64,000 bases of DNA from CAZGUG01 sp964625335 (GCA_964625335.1 CAZVBE010000010.1:1-64000), one strand, 5' to 3'; shown: positions 45,331 through 53,506, counted from the stretch's first letter. Numbers and translations: made by a program. Notes: a model not told the origin generated them from the sequence alone.

Positions 45331-46629
45331 TTAGGTAATTGCATAATTATTAAAATCTAGTATGTCTTCAAAATTATTATCACAACCTGGTATCAATTTA
45401 ACTTTTAAAATATCACCAGTTTCTAATACATTTATCTTGTTTTTTAAAACATCAATATTATCGAATGTTGCTGATTTCAGCACCCTAGTTAGGCTAGGAA
45501 CTTCAAACCTTTCATCAAAAATTATTATCTCTATTTTTGCCCTCAACACTATCTCGAAAGGTATCTCATTAATACTTTTCCAAAAATCCATACTCTCTTG
45601 AACGAGTTCAATTTCGTTCGTAAAATCCTTCCATTTACCGATTACTTTTCCATCTCTAATTCCAGTTGCTAAATACTCTACACTATTGAAATCATCTTGG
45701 TCAATATACTTAGGAATTTTAATCTTCCTTCTATATTTCTCTTCAATTACTATAATATTTTCTAGGAACTTAATTTCTTCCTGAATACTATTGAATCCAC
45801 TTTTATAATTAACATTATCTAACACACCTGATGCCATAACGATATTTTTTTCAAGCGATATTATGCTCAGTTTATTTCCTTTACCAGCTTGTTCAATAAA
45901 CTTCAGAAATTTTAGTGTGGCTTTTTTGTCACTATCTTCTTCATCATTTATCGAAAGATTTAGAACGATCTTCTTTAATCTTAGATTTAAAACTAATTCA
46001 ATACAAAGGTTTGTCTTTTGCTCGATATTTGACATAAATATTTCACTATTGTCACTAATTTTAGTAGTTCTTAATAGTACATAATCAAATGATTCTTCTG
46101 AATCTTCTGTTGCTATCCGATATGGCTTTGCTGCCGGAAATTGCTTAGGTTTTATTTTCCATTTACCTCCTGGAATATCTAAAATTGTAGTTATTTCATC
46201 TTGATAGGGATCCTCAACTTCACCTAGCATTTTTTTTAATTCAACCATATCTATCTCTATATCTGTTTGAGTTCTATATGAATAACTTAGCAATTCATTA
46301 AGATTTCTAAAACCATAATACTTAGTTGGAATATTGAACTTTCCTTTTAATAATGGTGGATATTTTTTTAATGCATGTTTAGATGCTGGTTTGCTGTAAG
46401 GGATTTCTTTGTCAAAAATTTTCTTAATCTCAATACTATAATCAGGATAATATGGGTGATATGTACCTAGTATTTTGTTTTGTTGTTTTAATAAATCAAT
46501 AGCCCCAGTAATATCTCCATTTTTCATCATTTTGTGTATTTCATCTATAGTACTATTCTTAATAATTGTACAGTTTTGAAGCATATCCCCGTCAACTTGA
46601 TTGACTTTTTGAATATTTATTTCACTCAT
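45331..46629 (-). CDS. Protein of unknown function with N-terminal motif shared with its neighbour
   Basis: The 432-residue protein is not recognised. At its N-terminus (residues 5-19) it has NIQKVNQVDGDMLQN, which nearly repeats the C-terminal motif of the small membrane protein upstream (10 of 15 residues identical). A helical segment follows (about 25-53), and then a large mixed domain without visible catalytic motif or membrane helix. ATG at 46629 follows AGAGGTG; the longer frame to 46683 overlaps the previous gene. The gene starts four bases after the small gene's stop and is AT-rich, unlike the backbone. Confidence 0.75.
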   Translation of the reverse strand: MSEINIQKVNQVDGDMLQNCTIIKNSTIDEIHKMMKNGDITGAIDLLKQQNKILGTYHPYYPDYSIEIKKIFDKEIPYSKPASKHALKKYPPLLKGKFNIPTKYYGFRNLNELLSYSYRTQTDIEIDMVELKKMLGEVEDPYQDEITTILDIPGGKWKIKPKQFPAAKPYRIATEDSEESFDYVLLRTTKISDNSEIFMSNIEQKTNLCIELVLNLRLKKIVLNLSINDEEDSDKKATLKFLKFIEQAGKGNKLSIISLEKNIVMASGVLDNVNYKSGFNSIQEEIKFLENIIVIEEKYRRKIKIPKYIDQDDFNSVEYLATGIRDGKVIGKWKDFTNEIELVQESMDFWKSINEIPFEIVLRAKIEIIIFDERFEVPSLTRVLKSATFDNIDVLKNKINVLETGDILKVKLIPGCDNNFEDILDFNNYAIT

Positions 46630-46633
46630 GTTT

Positions 46634-46819
46634 TCACCTCTTGTATATTTTGGGGTTTTGATACATATCACCATGCACTTCATGTGATTTTTGAATATTT
46701 TTTACTTTCTTGCCTGTAAAAAACCCTCCAATAAAAGAAGCAAATATACTAATAACAAATGCGCCTAAGGTCGTTGATGGATCAATTAAGTTGCCAAATT
46801 GCTGAAACAGATTATCCAT
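46634..46819 (-). CDS. 61-aa single-pass membrane protein with C-terminal shared motif
   Basis: The small protein has one membrane helix (about 18-37, GAFVISIFASFIGGFF) and a C-terminal motif NIQKSHEVHGDMYQN (residues 41-55), which resembles the N-terminal motif of the next protein. It starts after GGAGG with good spacing, so it is a real translated gene. The arrangement, a small membrane protein with a terminal motif next to a larger protein with the same motif, recalls bacterial amyloid-signalling pairs. A pore-forming or membrane-targeting effector is one idea, but no function is established. Confidence 0.72.
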   Translation of the reverse strand: MDNLFQQFGNLIDPSTTLGAFVISIFASFIGGFFTGKKVKNIQKSHEVHGDMYQNPKIYKR

Positions 46820-46865
46820 AGTTCATCCTCCAATATGATTATAATTCTGAACTTCATTGCAATCT

Positions 46866-47052
46866 CTAATCCAGCGCTAGAACAAGCGGTATCTCCTGCG
46901 ACCAATTTCATTTAACGTCTATCACTCGTGACGTCCGCCAGCCTTTGATAGCTCTTATTTTTGACTGGTGGATGTGGGCAGAATGACCTCCTGATCAACT
47001 CCAGAGCCTTTCCCCCTGCTGTGCCACTTGCACGAGCGCTTTGTTATGCTAT
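46866..47052. repeat. GC-rich palindromic spacer B, attC-like
   Basis: Read on the minus strand, the element starts GCATAAC 7 bases after the stop of the membrane-protein gene and later has CTCGTG, with CACGAG and GTTAAAT (46910-46916 on plus as ATTTAAC) towards the other end. The outer AAC/GTT and the internal CTCGTG/CACGAG can pair, as in integron attC sites (RYYYAAC...GTTRRRY). The GC content is far above the flanking genes. It is a candidate only, because one core box (GCATAAC) departs from the consensus. Confidence 0.35.
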
Positions 47053-47059
47053 GAAAGGA

Positions 47060-47701
47060 TTAATCTTTTTTATTCCAAAAACTTTTCTTTTCTATCAGTG
47101 GGTCTGAGAAAACCCCAAAAATTATTCCCAGCGTTCCAATTAAAAATTGAATGTCATGAAAACAATCCGATTGACAACTAATATATTGTGATATAAATTG
47201 AGCTAGCGAAAGTAACAAAACACTCAAAATAGCTAACATGAGATTCTGTTGAGCTCTGTAAATGTAGTATAGTTTTTGAGTATTAACGGGTATTAACTGA
47301 TTGTATTCCCATATTTTCCATTTAACTTCGTAGGCAAGTGCATCTATTAGTTCGAGTTCTTGTATATCATTCACCATTTGTGGAGTTAGTCGTTTGTGAT
47401 GTACTACTCTAAAACTTGCCAACGTATAGAAAGTTGATTTTGCAAAGAATATTATGGTCGTAGTATATAAAACTCTAATTAATACAATTATAGGACTTGA
47501 TAATACTCCAATGCTTGTACTGAATCCCAAAATCACACTTGCTCCAATAGTAATAAAGGGTATTAAAATATTAGCACGTGTCTCTGCTGATGCTCCTCTC
47601 GTTCTTTCCAATTCTAAGTGTTCATTAATTATGTAGAGAGACCTTTGTAAAACATCTAAATCTCTTGATATTATATTTTTGGTATCTATTCTATAGTCCA
47701 T
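47060..47701 (-). CDS. Four-helix membrane protein of the graspetide operon
   Basis: The 213-residue protein has four predicted membrane segments (about 44-67, 69-97, 148-170 and 183-202) separated by a cytoplasmic or extracellular loop of about 50 residues. It is not an ABC transporter and I do not recognise the family, although pieces recall 2TM SLATT-like proteins. Its ATG overlaps the ligase stop by one base (TAATG), so it is translated with the graspetide genes. Export, immunity or signalling are all possible. Confidence 0.7.
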   Translation of the reverse strand: MDYRIDTKNIISRDLDVLQRSLYIINEHLELERTRGASAETRANILIPFITIGASVILGFSTSIGVLSSPIIVLIRVLYTTTIIFFAKSTFYTLASFRVVHHKRLTPQMVNDIQELELIDALAYEVKWKIWEYNQLIPVNTQKLYYIYRAQQNLMLAILSVLLLSLAQFISQYISCQSDCFHDIQFLIGTLGIIFGVFSDPLIEKKSFWNKKD

Positions 47702-48672
47702 TAAATCGCTCCCCTCGTTAGAAAGTTTATAATAGTATCACGAAGGGGATATCCAAGCTTTTCTTCAATCCATGCCCATTGCCCACTTGGGTTCATTTCA
47801 AGAAATACATATTCACCATCTACTGTATAAACCATATCGATTGCAGAGAAAGATAAATTGAAATATGTAGTAATTTCTATACACTTCTGAATTATATCGT
47901 CAGGTAATACAATCCTTTCATGTCTCAAATCAAAATTTTCGGATAAGTCCCAAGCTCTCCAATCAACCTTGCTAGCTTGGTGTTCTTGCGAAAATAATGC
48001 AGTAGAGAATACATCATTACCAATTACTGTTATCCTAATATCATACTTTTTCTCAAGTTTTTTCTGGTAAATTGCTGGGATACTAGCAAACTCGTCCAAT
48101 TTTGCTATATCACTAAGAGTGATTTCATTCGTCAAAGCTACTTTTATTCTGTTTTTGTATTCATAGAATCCATGTTTAACCGCTTTAATAATAATGGGTT
48201 TATTTTTTTCATAGAAATCCCTTATGTAACTTTTACTAGTGGAAACCAATGTGTTAGGAATATTAAACCCTAAGCTTTGTGCAACCTTTAATTGTTCAAT
48301 TTTATTTCTTGCTAAATAAAGGAATTTCGGATTATTCATCCATATGGTATTATTAAATAACCTCCAAAGACCACTTAATGTTTCAGTTATTTCTCTTTGG
48401 GCAAATCCAAGATCATTATCCTGTATTTCTGAACTAAGTATTGGTGGAATTGGGCGTCTAAAGTAAACCCCCTCCACTTCATCTAAACACAAGATATCAT
48501 TCATGTATTGTATTAAAGCTTTTTGTTTCGAATTTGAAATTTCAATATTAATCAGTGCCTTATGATAATAGTCATCAGTATTAAATCTATAAAATGGTAT
48601 TTTACGTTCAACTAATCTTATAATTAAGTAATCAGAGGTTAAATCTGATTTATTAGTAATTATTAGTAGCAT
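47701..48672 (-). CDS. ATP-grasp graspetide ligase (MvdD/MstB-like)
   Basis: The 323-residue protein is an ATP-grasp enzyme of the type that makes omega-ester or omega-amide rings in ribosomal peptides. The signature region near the C-terminus is FLEMNPSGQWAWIE, with the metal-binding Glu and Asn, and YLARNKIEQLKVAQSLG earlier matches the ATP-grasp ribosomal peptide maturases. Its ATG lies inside the end of the precursor gene. One ligase with one precursor suggests it forms all rings. No acetyltransferase or ABC transporter is adjacent. Confidence 0.83.
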   Translation of the reverse strand: MLLIITNKSDLTSDYLIIRLVERKIPFYRFNTDDYYHKALINIEISNSKQKALIQYMNDILCLDEVEGVYFRRPIPPILSSEIQDNDLGFAQREITETLSGLWRLFNNTIWMNNPKFLYLARNKIEQLKVAQSLGFNIPNTLVSTSKSYIRDFYEKNKPIIIKAVKHGFYEYKNRIKVALTNEITLSDIAKLDEFASIPAIYQKKLEKKYDIRITVIGNDVFSTALFSQEHQASKVDWRAWDLSENFDLRHERIVLPDDIIQKCIEITTYFNLSFSAIDMVYTVDGEYVFLEMNPSGQWAWIEEKLGYPLRDTIINFLTRGAI

Positions 48673-48875
48673 AGATCATCATCCGGATCATCATCTGATG
48701 GCCATTTCATAGTCTTAGAATGTGTTGGTCCAGATGATTCCATTAATACTGTGGGGATACTTCTTTCTCTATCATATGTTAGATTGATATGTTGGATATA
48801 ATTATAGCTTGTTACTGGTATAATTTCTGTCTCGTATTCCTCAGCTTTACTTAATAGAAACACTCTTTTCTTCAT
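48663..48875 (-). CDS. Graspetide precursor peptide, marinostatin/microviridin-type core
   Basis: The 70-residue peptide has a 45-residue leader and an acidic C-terminal core. Residues 55-63 read T-M-K-W-P-S-D-D-D, close to the microviridin motif TxKYPSD and to the marinostatin core TMRYPSDSD as I recall it. The spacing T(0), S(+5), D(+6), D(+8) equals that of the ring-forming residues of marinostatin, so esters Thr55-Asp61 and Ser60-Asp63 are predicted. The usual PFFARFL leader motif of microviridins is absent. ATG at 48875 follows GGTGAT closely, and another ATG at 48887 lacks a binding site. It overlaps the ligase start by 10 bases. Confidence 0.78.
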   Translation of the reverse strand: MKKRVFLLSKAEEYETEIIPVTSYNYIQHINLTYDRERSIPTVLMESSGPTHSKTMKWPSDDDPDDDLCY

Positions 48876-49380
48876 TTTTATCACCATCCATGTATAGGAT
48901 CATTCTTTCACATAGCTATAGTATCATCGACTATATGCCGTAAAAAGCTCTTATAAGTTGAATTAGCGATACTATGTCGGGAATACTTACTTTAGATCTC
49001 CATCTATGAATAACAATAAGGACTTTTTTCAATAATATCTCAATGAGTTTCCATAATCATTTGTATCACTTTACTTTCTCAATAATTTCTTTGTTTAGTC
49101 TCGATTATCCTCTATTAATCATATATACATCCAGTGGATATTCCAACCGAATATTATACTTTTTCGATACACCCATCCCAATTATATCACATAATTTCCC
49201 ATAATAGGCTTTGTGATGCAAGTAATTTACATATAGTTCAAATAAAACCTTCTCTTTATAAAACATATATAATATGTATAGATGTTAAAATGCTACATTT
49301 TGCATAGACCTCTTTTTTCTATATTGTTGTCAGGTTGTCGCCAAATAAAAAAAGCCGCATTGTTGAAACCTTGGTTTTAC

Positions 49381-49412
49381 CGGTATGCCTGGCGGGTTTC
49401 GAACCTACGGCC
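49381..49412 (-). other. tRNA-like T-arm and acceptor remnant
   Basis: On the minus strand GTAGG-TTCGAAA-CCCGC followed by CAGGCAT-A-CCG looks like a tRNA T-arm (B-box GGTTCGAA) and 3' acceptor. The T-stem has one mismatch, CCA is replaced by CCG, and no full tRNA fold closes upstream, so it is probably a decayed or partial copy. A GGCTTTTTTT stretch follows. Such remnants often mark integration sites. Confidence 0.3.
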
Positions 49413-49749
49413 TTTTGGTATTTTAGTAAGTCCGTAATCTAAGTTAAATGACTGGTGTTTTACCCAGTTACTCATAATACATCTGTCATCGCCGGAGTGT
49501 AATTGAGCCCCTTTCGGTCAAATACAACCTGAAGTTGATATGCGTGAATAATATTGATTTTTTTAGAAGTCTGAAATACAATATAATACTAAACGGAGGC
49601 AGAGGATTATGTAAATATTTCGGATATTAAGAACAAACTTGCTCAAATATGCAATGGCACCAAAATGGACTTTTGAAACGGAATGTTTGATGATATTAAT
49701 TGCAAAAAATATGAACTTTATTTTTATATTTTATAACATCAAAAACATA

Positions 49750-49781
49750 ATAAAGTCTACTCATCCAGAAGTAGACTTTAT
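49750..49781. repeat. Inverted repeat with 12-base arms
   Basis: ATAAAGTCTACT at 49750-49761 and AGTAGACTTTAT at 49770-49781 are perfect complements around an eight-base loop. A TTTTTG stretch follows on the minus side, so it may be a second terminator. Confidence 0.55.
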
Positions 49782-49851
49782 CAAAAATTGTTAGAATTCA
49801 TCAACGTTTCATAAGAGTATTTTTAAAATACATATTTTTTGAGTTTATGAT

Positions 49852-49884
49852 AAAAAGGATGCCTCCGAATAAAAAGGCATCCTT
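49852..49884 (-). terminator. Terminator after ahcY
   Basis: AAGGATGCCT and AGGCATCCTT form a ten-base stem that ends in TTTTTATC on the minus strand, downstream of the ahcY stop. Confidence 0.75.
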
Positions 49885-49963
49885 CTCCCCTGTCCTCTTA
49901 TATGAAACTGGCATCATTAAAACCTTATCTCATCAGTTTTCCCCCAAGATTATTGAAGTTTCA

Positions 49964-51208
49964 TTATTTCCAGCTGTGCAGGTATTTTACCTGGCTGCTG
50001 TCAAGGCGGTCTATCTTCAAACCCATGCCCTCCAGCTTCATAAGGGCCACCCTGTGGTCTATATCCCCGGGTATTTCGTATACCCTGTTTGAAAGCCTTC
50101 CGCTGTTTTCCAATATGTATTTACCGCCAAGGGCCTGTATACCAAAACTCATATCCATAATTTCTATGGGATGTCCGTCCCCTGCTGCAAGGTTTACCAG
50201 CCTTCCCTCCCCCAGCAGGAATATATTTTTCCCGTCCTTCAATTTAAAAGCTTCTATATTTGGTTTTACAGACTTTCTTTCAACACACAGGGCTTCAAGC
50301 TCTGATATATCAATTTCCACGTTAAAGTGTCCGGCATTGGCCAATACGGCACCATCCTTCATGGATGGGAAATGCTCCCTGTTAATCACCCCGCTGCACC
50401 CTGTAACCGTTATAAAGAAATCCCCCAGGGCTGCAGCCTGCTCCATGGTCATTACCCTGTGCCCATCCATGGCAGCCTCCAGGGCCCTTATCGGGTCAAC
50501 TTCACATACTATAACCCTGGCGCCCAATCCCTGGGCCCTTGCTGCCACCCCTTTTCCACACCATCCATAGCCCGCCGTCACTACGTTTTTACCATTTATC
50601 TGAAGATTTGTTGTTCTCATTATTCCATCCCATACCGACTGTCCGGTACCATAACGATTGTCAAACAGGTGCTTGCAGTAGGCGTTGTTTACCGCCAGCA
50701 TCGGAACCTTAAGGTCACCCTTTTCTTCCATAGCCATAAGCCTTAATACGCCGGTTGTGGTTTCTTCGCAGCCCCCCATCACATTAACCCGCAGGTCCTC
50801 CCTTTGGGTATGCAGCATATGCATGAGGTCTCCTCCGTCGTCTATTACAATATGGGGTTTTGCTGACAGGGTGTATTCTATATGCTGCCGGTATTCCTCC
50901 GGAGTTGCTCCGTGCCATGCATACACATTGAGCCCTTGCTCGGCCAGGGCTGCTGCTACATCATCCTGGGTCGACAGAGGATTGCTCCCGGTAATATAAA
51001 CCACTGCTCCCCCTGCTTTAAGGACCAGCGCAAGGTAAGCGGTCTTTGCCTCAAGATGCACTGATATGGCCACCCTTATGTCCTTAAAGGGCTTGTCCCT
51101 CTCAAATTCCCTTTTAATGCCATTTAACACCGGCATGAAATTCTTCGCCCAGTCTATCTTCTTTCTGCCGCTTTCCGCAAGGCTAATATCCCTTATAACA
51201 CTTTCCAT
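49964..51208 (-). CDS. ahcY: Adenosylhomocysteinase
   Basis: AhcY cleaves S-adenosylhomocysteine to adenosine and homocysteine and removes the product of methyltransferases. The 414-residue protein has the NAD-binding motif AGYGWCGKGVAARAQGLGA, NNAYCKHLFDNRYG, and the TGCSGVIN and LANAGHFNVEID segments. It ends shorter than eukaryotic forms, without the C-terminal extension, as in archaea and thermophiles. It is downstream of the Cys-rich small gene in one likely operon. Confidence 0.95.
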   Translation of the reverse strand: MESVIRDISLAESGRKKIDWAKNFMPVLNGIKREFERDKPFKDIRVAISVHLEAKTAYLALVLKAGGAVVYITGSNPLSTQDDVAAALAEQGLNVYAWHGATPEEYRQHIEYTLSAKPHIVIDDGGDLMHMLHTQREDLRVNVMGGCEETTTGVLRLMAMEEKGDLKVPMLAVNNAYCKHLFDNRYGTGQSVWDGIMRTTNLQINGKNVVTAGYGWCGKGVAARAQGLGARVIVCEVDPIRALEAAMDGHRVMTMEQAAALGDFFITVTGCSGVINREHFPSMKDGAVLANAGHFNVEIDISELEALCVERKSVKPNIEAFKLKDGKNIFLLGEGRLVNLAAGDGHPIEIMDMSFGIQALGGKYILENSGRLSNRVYEIPGDIDHRVALMKLEGMGLKIDRLDSSQVKYLHSWK

Positions 51209-51232
51209 AGAATTACCTCCCCTATTACCCTA

Positions 51233-51394
51233 CTATTCGTCCATTATTTCATCAATTTCCACGGATATATAATCGGCATCCCGGTCAATGCAACGGCAGC
51301 AGTTATCGCAAATTTTACCGCTGTCAAGGTCGCATATCAAGCACTTACCGCAGTCGTTACAGGGTCTGTCTTCCAAAACGCACTGCTTTATCAT
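51233..51394 (-). CDS. Small cysteine-rich protein upstream of ahcY
   Basis: The 53-residue protein has nine cysteines, with CNDCGKCLIC and CDNCCRC groups able to bind metal or iron-sulfur clusters, and an acidic C-terminus. I do not recognise a named family. Translation probably starts at ATG 51394 behind a GAAAGAG-like binding site. It ends 24 bases before ahcY, so the two are co-transcribed. Confidence 0.65.
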   Translation of the reverse strand: MIKQCVLEDRPCNDCGKCLICDLDSGKICDNCCRCIDRDADYISVEIDEIMDE

Positions 51395-51602
51395 TGTATC
51401 AACTCTTTCTTTTTCTTTTATTATATCCAATAATTCGTAATTTTTGTAGCATAATTTGTATTGCTGCCCTCCCCCGTTGCATCCGGGACTGAGTATTCCA
51501 TGGCCCCGGTTATTGTAAATTGATATAAAAAGGAAAGAATAAAAATATATGGGGTTGCAAAAAATACCTGCAGCTAATAAAATGTATATGCGCAGATAAA
51601 TT

Positions 51603-51753
51603 ACTCCGTTAGGTGAGGTTCCTATACAAATATATGCTACTGCCCGGAAACATCGAAAGATGCCAATGGGTTAGCAGGTACTGCCGGAATAAGGTTTTAC
51701 CTAATGTAGCTGGGTTTGAACCCTAAGTTGTATAGTGCCAAAGCTCAACGAGT
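51603..51753 (+). ncRNA. M-box (ykoK) magnesium riboswitch aptamer
   Basis: The sequence GTTAGGTGAGGTTCCTATAC, CTGCCCGGAAACATCGAAAG, CCAATGGGTT and AAAGCTCAACGAGT follows the M-box consensus along its length. The 5' ACTCCGTT pairs with AACGAGT at the 3' end (P1). It lies 92 bases before mgtE and, when magnesium binds, should favour the terminator at 51796. Confidence 0.93.
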
Positions 51754-51795
51754 GGGGATCGGGCAGCACCGTTTATAATGCCTTGGATTTGATTC

Positions 51796-51825
51796 GCCCT
51801 TCCCGCTTTTGTGAAGGGCTTTAAT
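51796..51825 (+). terminator. Riboswitch-controlled terminator before mgtE
   Basis: GCCCTTC at 51796-51802 pairs with GAAGGGC at 51813-51819 and is followed by TTTAAT. It is the probable expression platform of the M-box. Confidence 0.75.
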
Positions 51826-51845
51826 ATATTACGGGGAGGGATAAT

Positions 51846-53183
51846 ATGACACTGCAGCTTAAAGAACTAATAAGCAGTAAAAATCTTCAGGCAGCAAAAA
51901 AAGAGCTGGTAAACATGCAGACAGCGGATATAGCAGACATAATAAATGGTTTGGACACCAAGGACAGCCTTCTTCTGTTTCGCTTGCTTGATAAGGAGAT
52001 GGCTGCAGAGGTATTTTCCCATCTATCTCCGAATAAACAGTCTGAACTGTCGGTACGGATTCGGGAAAACGAGCTAAAATCGATTATTGAAGACCTGTAC
52101 TTTGACGATATGATAGATTACCTGGAAGAAATGCCGGCGGATGTGGTAAAAAGGATACTTCAGAATACCAGCGAATCGAAGAGAAATCTTATAAACCAGT
52201 TTCTAAACTATCCGGATAATTCTGCAGGAAGTATAATGACACTGGAATACGTGGAATTTCAAGCCGATATGACGGTAGAGACAGCTTTAAACCATATAAG
52301 AAACACCGGCCCCGACAAAGAAACGGTATATACCTGCTATGTGGTTGACAACAACAAAACCCTGGAAGGAATAGTGTCCCTCAAGGACCTGGTGTTGGCC
52401 GAGCCCGGCCTGCTGGTCAGGGATATAATGAACAGCAATATAATACATGTAACTACCTACAGCGACCAGGAGGAGGCAGCAACGGTTTTCAAGAAATACG
52501 ACCTGTTGACCGTTCCTGTGGTGGACCAGCAAAACCGGCTTGTCGGAATAATAACCATAGACGATATTATAGATGTCATAGACGAAGAGAACACAGAGGA
52601 TTTTCACAGGATGGCTGCCATTCAGCCCTCGGATGAGGGATATCTTTCGATAGGAATATTCAACCTCGCAAAAAAAAGAATACTCTGGCTTCTTATATTA
52701 ATGATTTCGGCCACCATTTCGGGCAATATTATAAGAAAATATGATGACCTTCTTCAATCCATGGTTATTCTTGCGGCTTTTATTCCCAGGCTTATGGATA
52801 CCGGCGGAAATGCCGGTTCGCAGTCATCAACCCTGATTATCAGAAGCATTGCCCTTGGTGAAGTCAAGGCCAGAGACCTTTTAAGGGTAATGTGGAAGGA
52901 AATCAGGGTAAGCATTATTGTTGGACTGACCCTTGGAGTGTTTAATTTCCTTCAAATATTTATGCTTGGTTATGGAGACCTTTGGATTGCCCTTACCGTT
53001 TCTCTGACCCTTTTTATAACGATAATTACGGCTAAAATAATAGGAGGAGCACTGCCCCTTATAGCAAAGAGCACGGGCATAGATCCTGCTATCATGGCAA
53101 GTCCCCTTATTACAACCATAGCCGATGCGGTGGCCTTATTAAGCTATTTTGCCATAGCATCCTGGCTGATAGGAATAGGATAA
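51846..53183 (+). CDS. mgtE: MgtE-type magnesium transporter
   Basis: MgtE is a Mg2+-gated channel. The 445-residue protein has an N-terminal MgtE-N helical domain (about 1-130), two CBS domains (about 130-255) and five C-terminal membrane helices with the signature FIPRLMDTGGNAGSQSS. ATG at 51846 follows GGGGAGGG. The M-box riboswitch upstream predicts expression when magnesium is scarce. A second magnesium-linked gene (mgtC-like) is at the start of the window. Confidence 0.96.
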   Translation: MTLQLKELISSKNLQAAKKELVNMQTADIADIINGLDTKDSLLLFRLLDKEMAAEVFSHLSPNKQSELSVRIRENELKSIIEDLYFDDMIDYLEEMPADVVKRILQNTSESKRNLINQFLNYPDNSAGSIMTLEYVEFQADMTVETALNHIRNTGPDKETVYTCYVVDNNKTLEGIVSLKDLVLAEPGLLVRDIMNSNIIHVTTYSDQEEAATVFKKYDLLTVPVVDQQNRLVGIITIDDIIDVIDEENTEDFHRMAAIQPSDEGYLSIGIFNLAKKRILWLLILMISATISGNIIRKYDDLLQSMVILAAFIPRLMDTGGNAGSQSSTLIIRSIALGEVKARDLLRVMWKEIRVSIIVGLTLGVFNFLQIFMLGYGDLWIALTVSLTLFITIITAKIIGGALPLIAKSTGIDPAIMASPLITTIADAVALLSYFAIASWLIGIG

Positions 53184-53213
53184 AAGCTCAGACGTATATC
53201 GTTTGGGTGTTAT

Positions 53214-53492
53214 CTAGTGCTCTATAGGTATAAAAATTATCTGGCCGGGCATCAGGTCGGGATTTTCCATCCCGTTTTCCTTCATTATATTGTATATGTA
53301 CTTCCGTATGTCCTTCTTTCCGTCGGTGTACTCCTTTGCGATGTTCCAAAGGGTATCCCCCGGTTTCACCCTGTATTCCTGACAAGCAGCCACCGTTTCC
53401 CCCCTGGCGCTGGTACCCAGGCCAAGGGCACCCAACAGCGTTATACCGAAAACTGTAATAATTATAAGTGCAGCACCGATTATTTTTTTCAT
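53214..53492 (-). CDS. yneA: YneA-like LysM cell-division suppressor
   Basis: The 92-residue protein has an N-terminal membrane helix (about 4-27) and one LysM domain (YRVKPGDTLWNIAKEYT near 45-61, ending IFIPIEH). B. subtilis YneA has the same layout, sits divergent to lexA, and halts division during the SOS response. Here the gene is likewise divergent to lexA with LexA boxes between them. ATG follows AGGAGG. Peptidoglycan binding by LysM would hold it at the septum wall. Confidence 0.85.
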   Translation of the reverse strand: MKKIIGAALIIITVFGITLLGALGLGTSARGETVAACQEYRVKPGDTLWNIAKEYTDGKKDIRKYIYNIMKENGMENPDLMPGQIIFIPIEH

Positions 53493-53506
53493 ATGATCAA
53501 CCTCCT

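Larger units (their letters stand above)
48876..49963. other. AT-rich intergenic region with remnants
   Basis: About 1.1 kb between the graspetide precursor and ahcY holds no credible gene. It should contain the promoter of the graspetide operon. At 49381-49410 (minus) is a tRNA-like T-arm and acceptor piece listed separately, and two inverted repeats lie near 49750-49781 and 49854-49884. The rest is AT-rich, without similarity that I can recognise. Confidence 0.5.

Noticed and set aside
47060..47701. ABC-type exporter for the graspetide
   Set aside because: The protein has four membrane helices but no ATPase motif, and no ATPase gene is adjacent.
49320..49520. Functional tRNA gene
   Set aside because: Only the T-arm and acceptor pieces look right; no anticodon arm, no 5' acceptor match and no CCA.
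44524..49846. CRISPR array
   Set aside because: No regularly spaced identical repeats with unique spacers are visible.
53188..53385. Overlapping minus ORF inside yneA
   Set aside because: It is an alternative frame over the LysM domain with no ribosome binding site.
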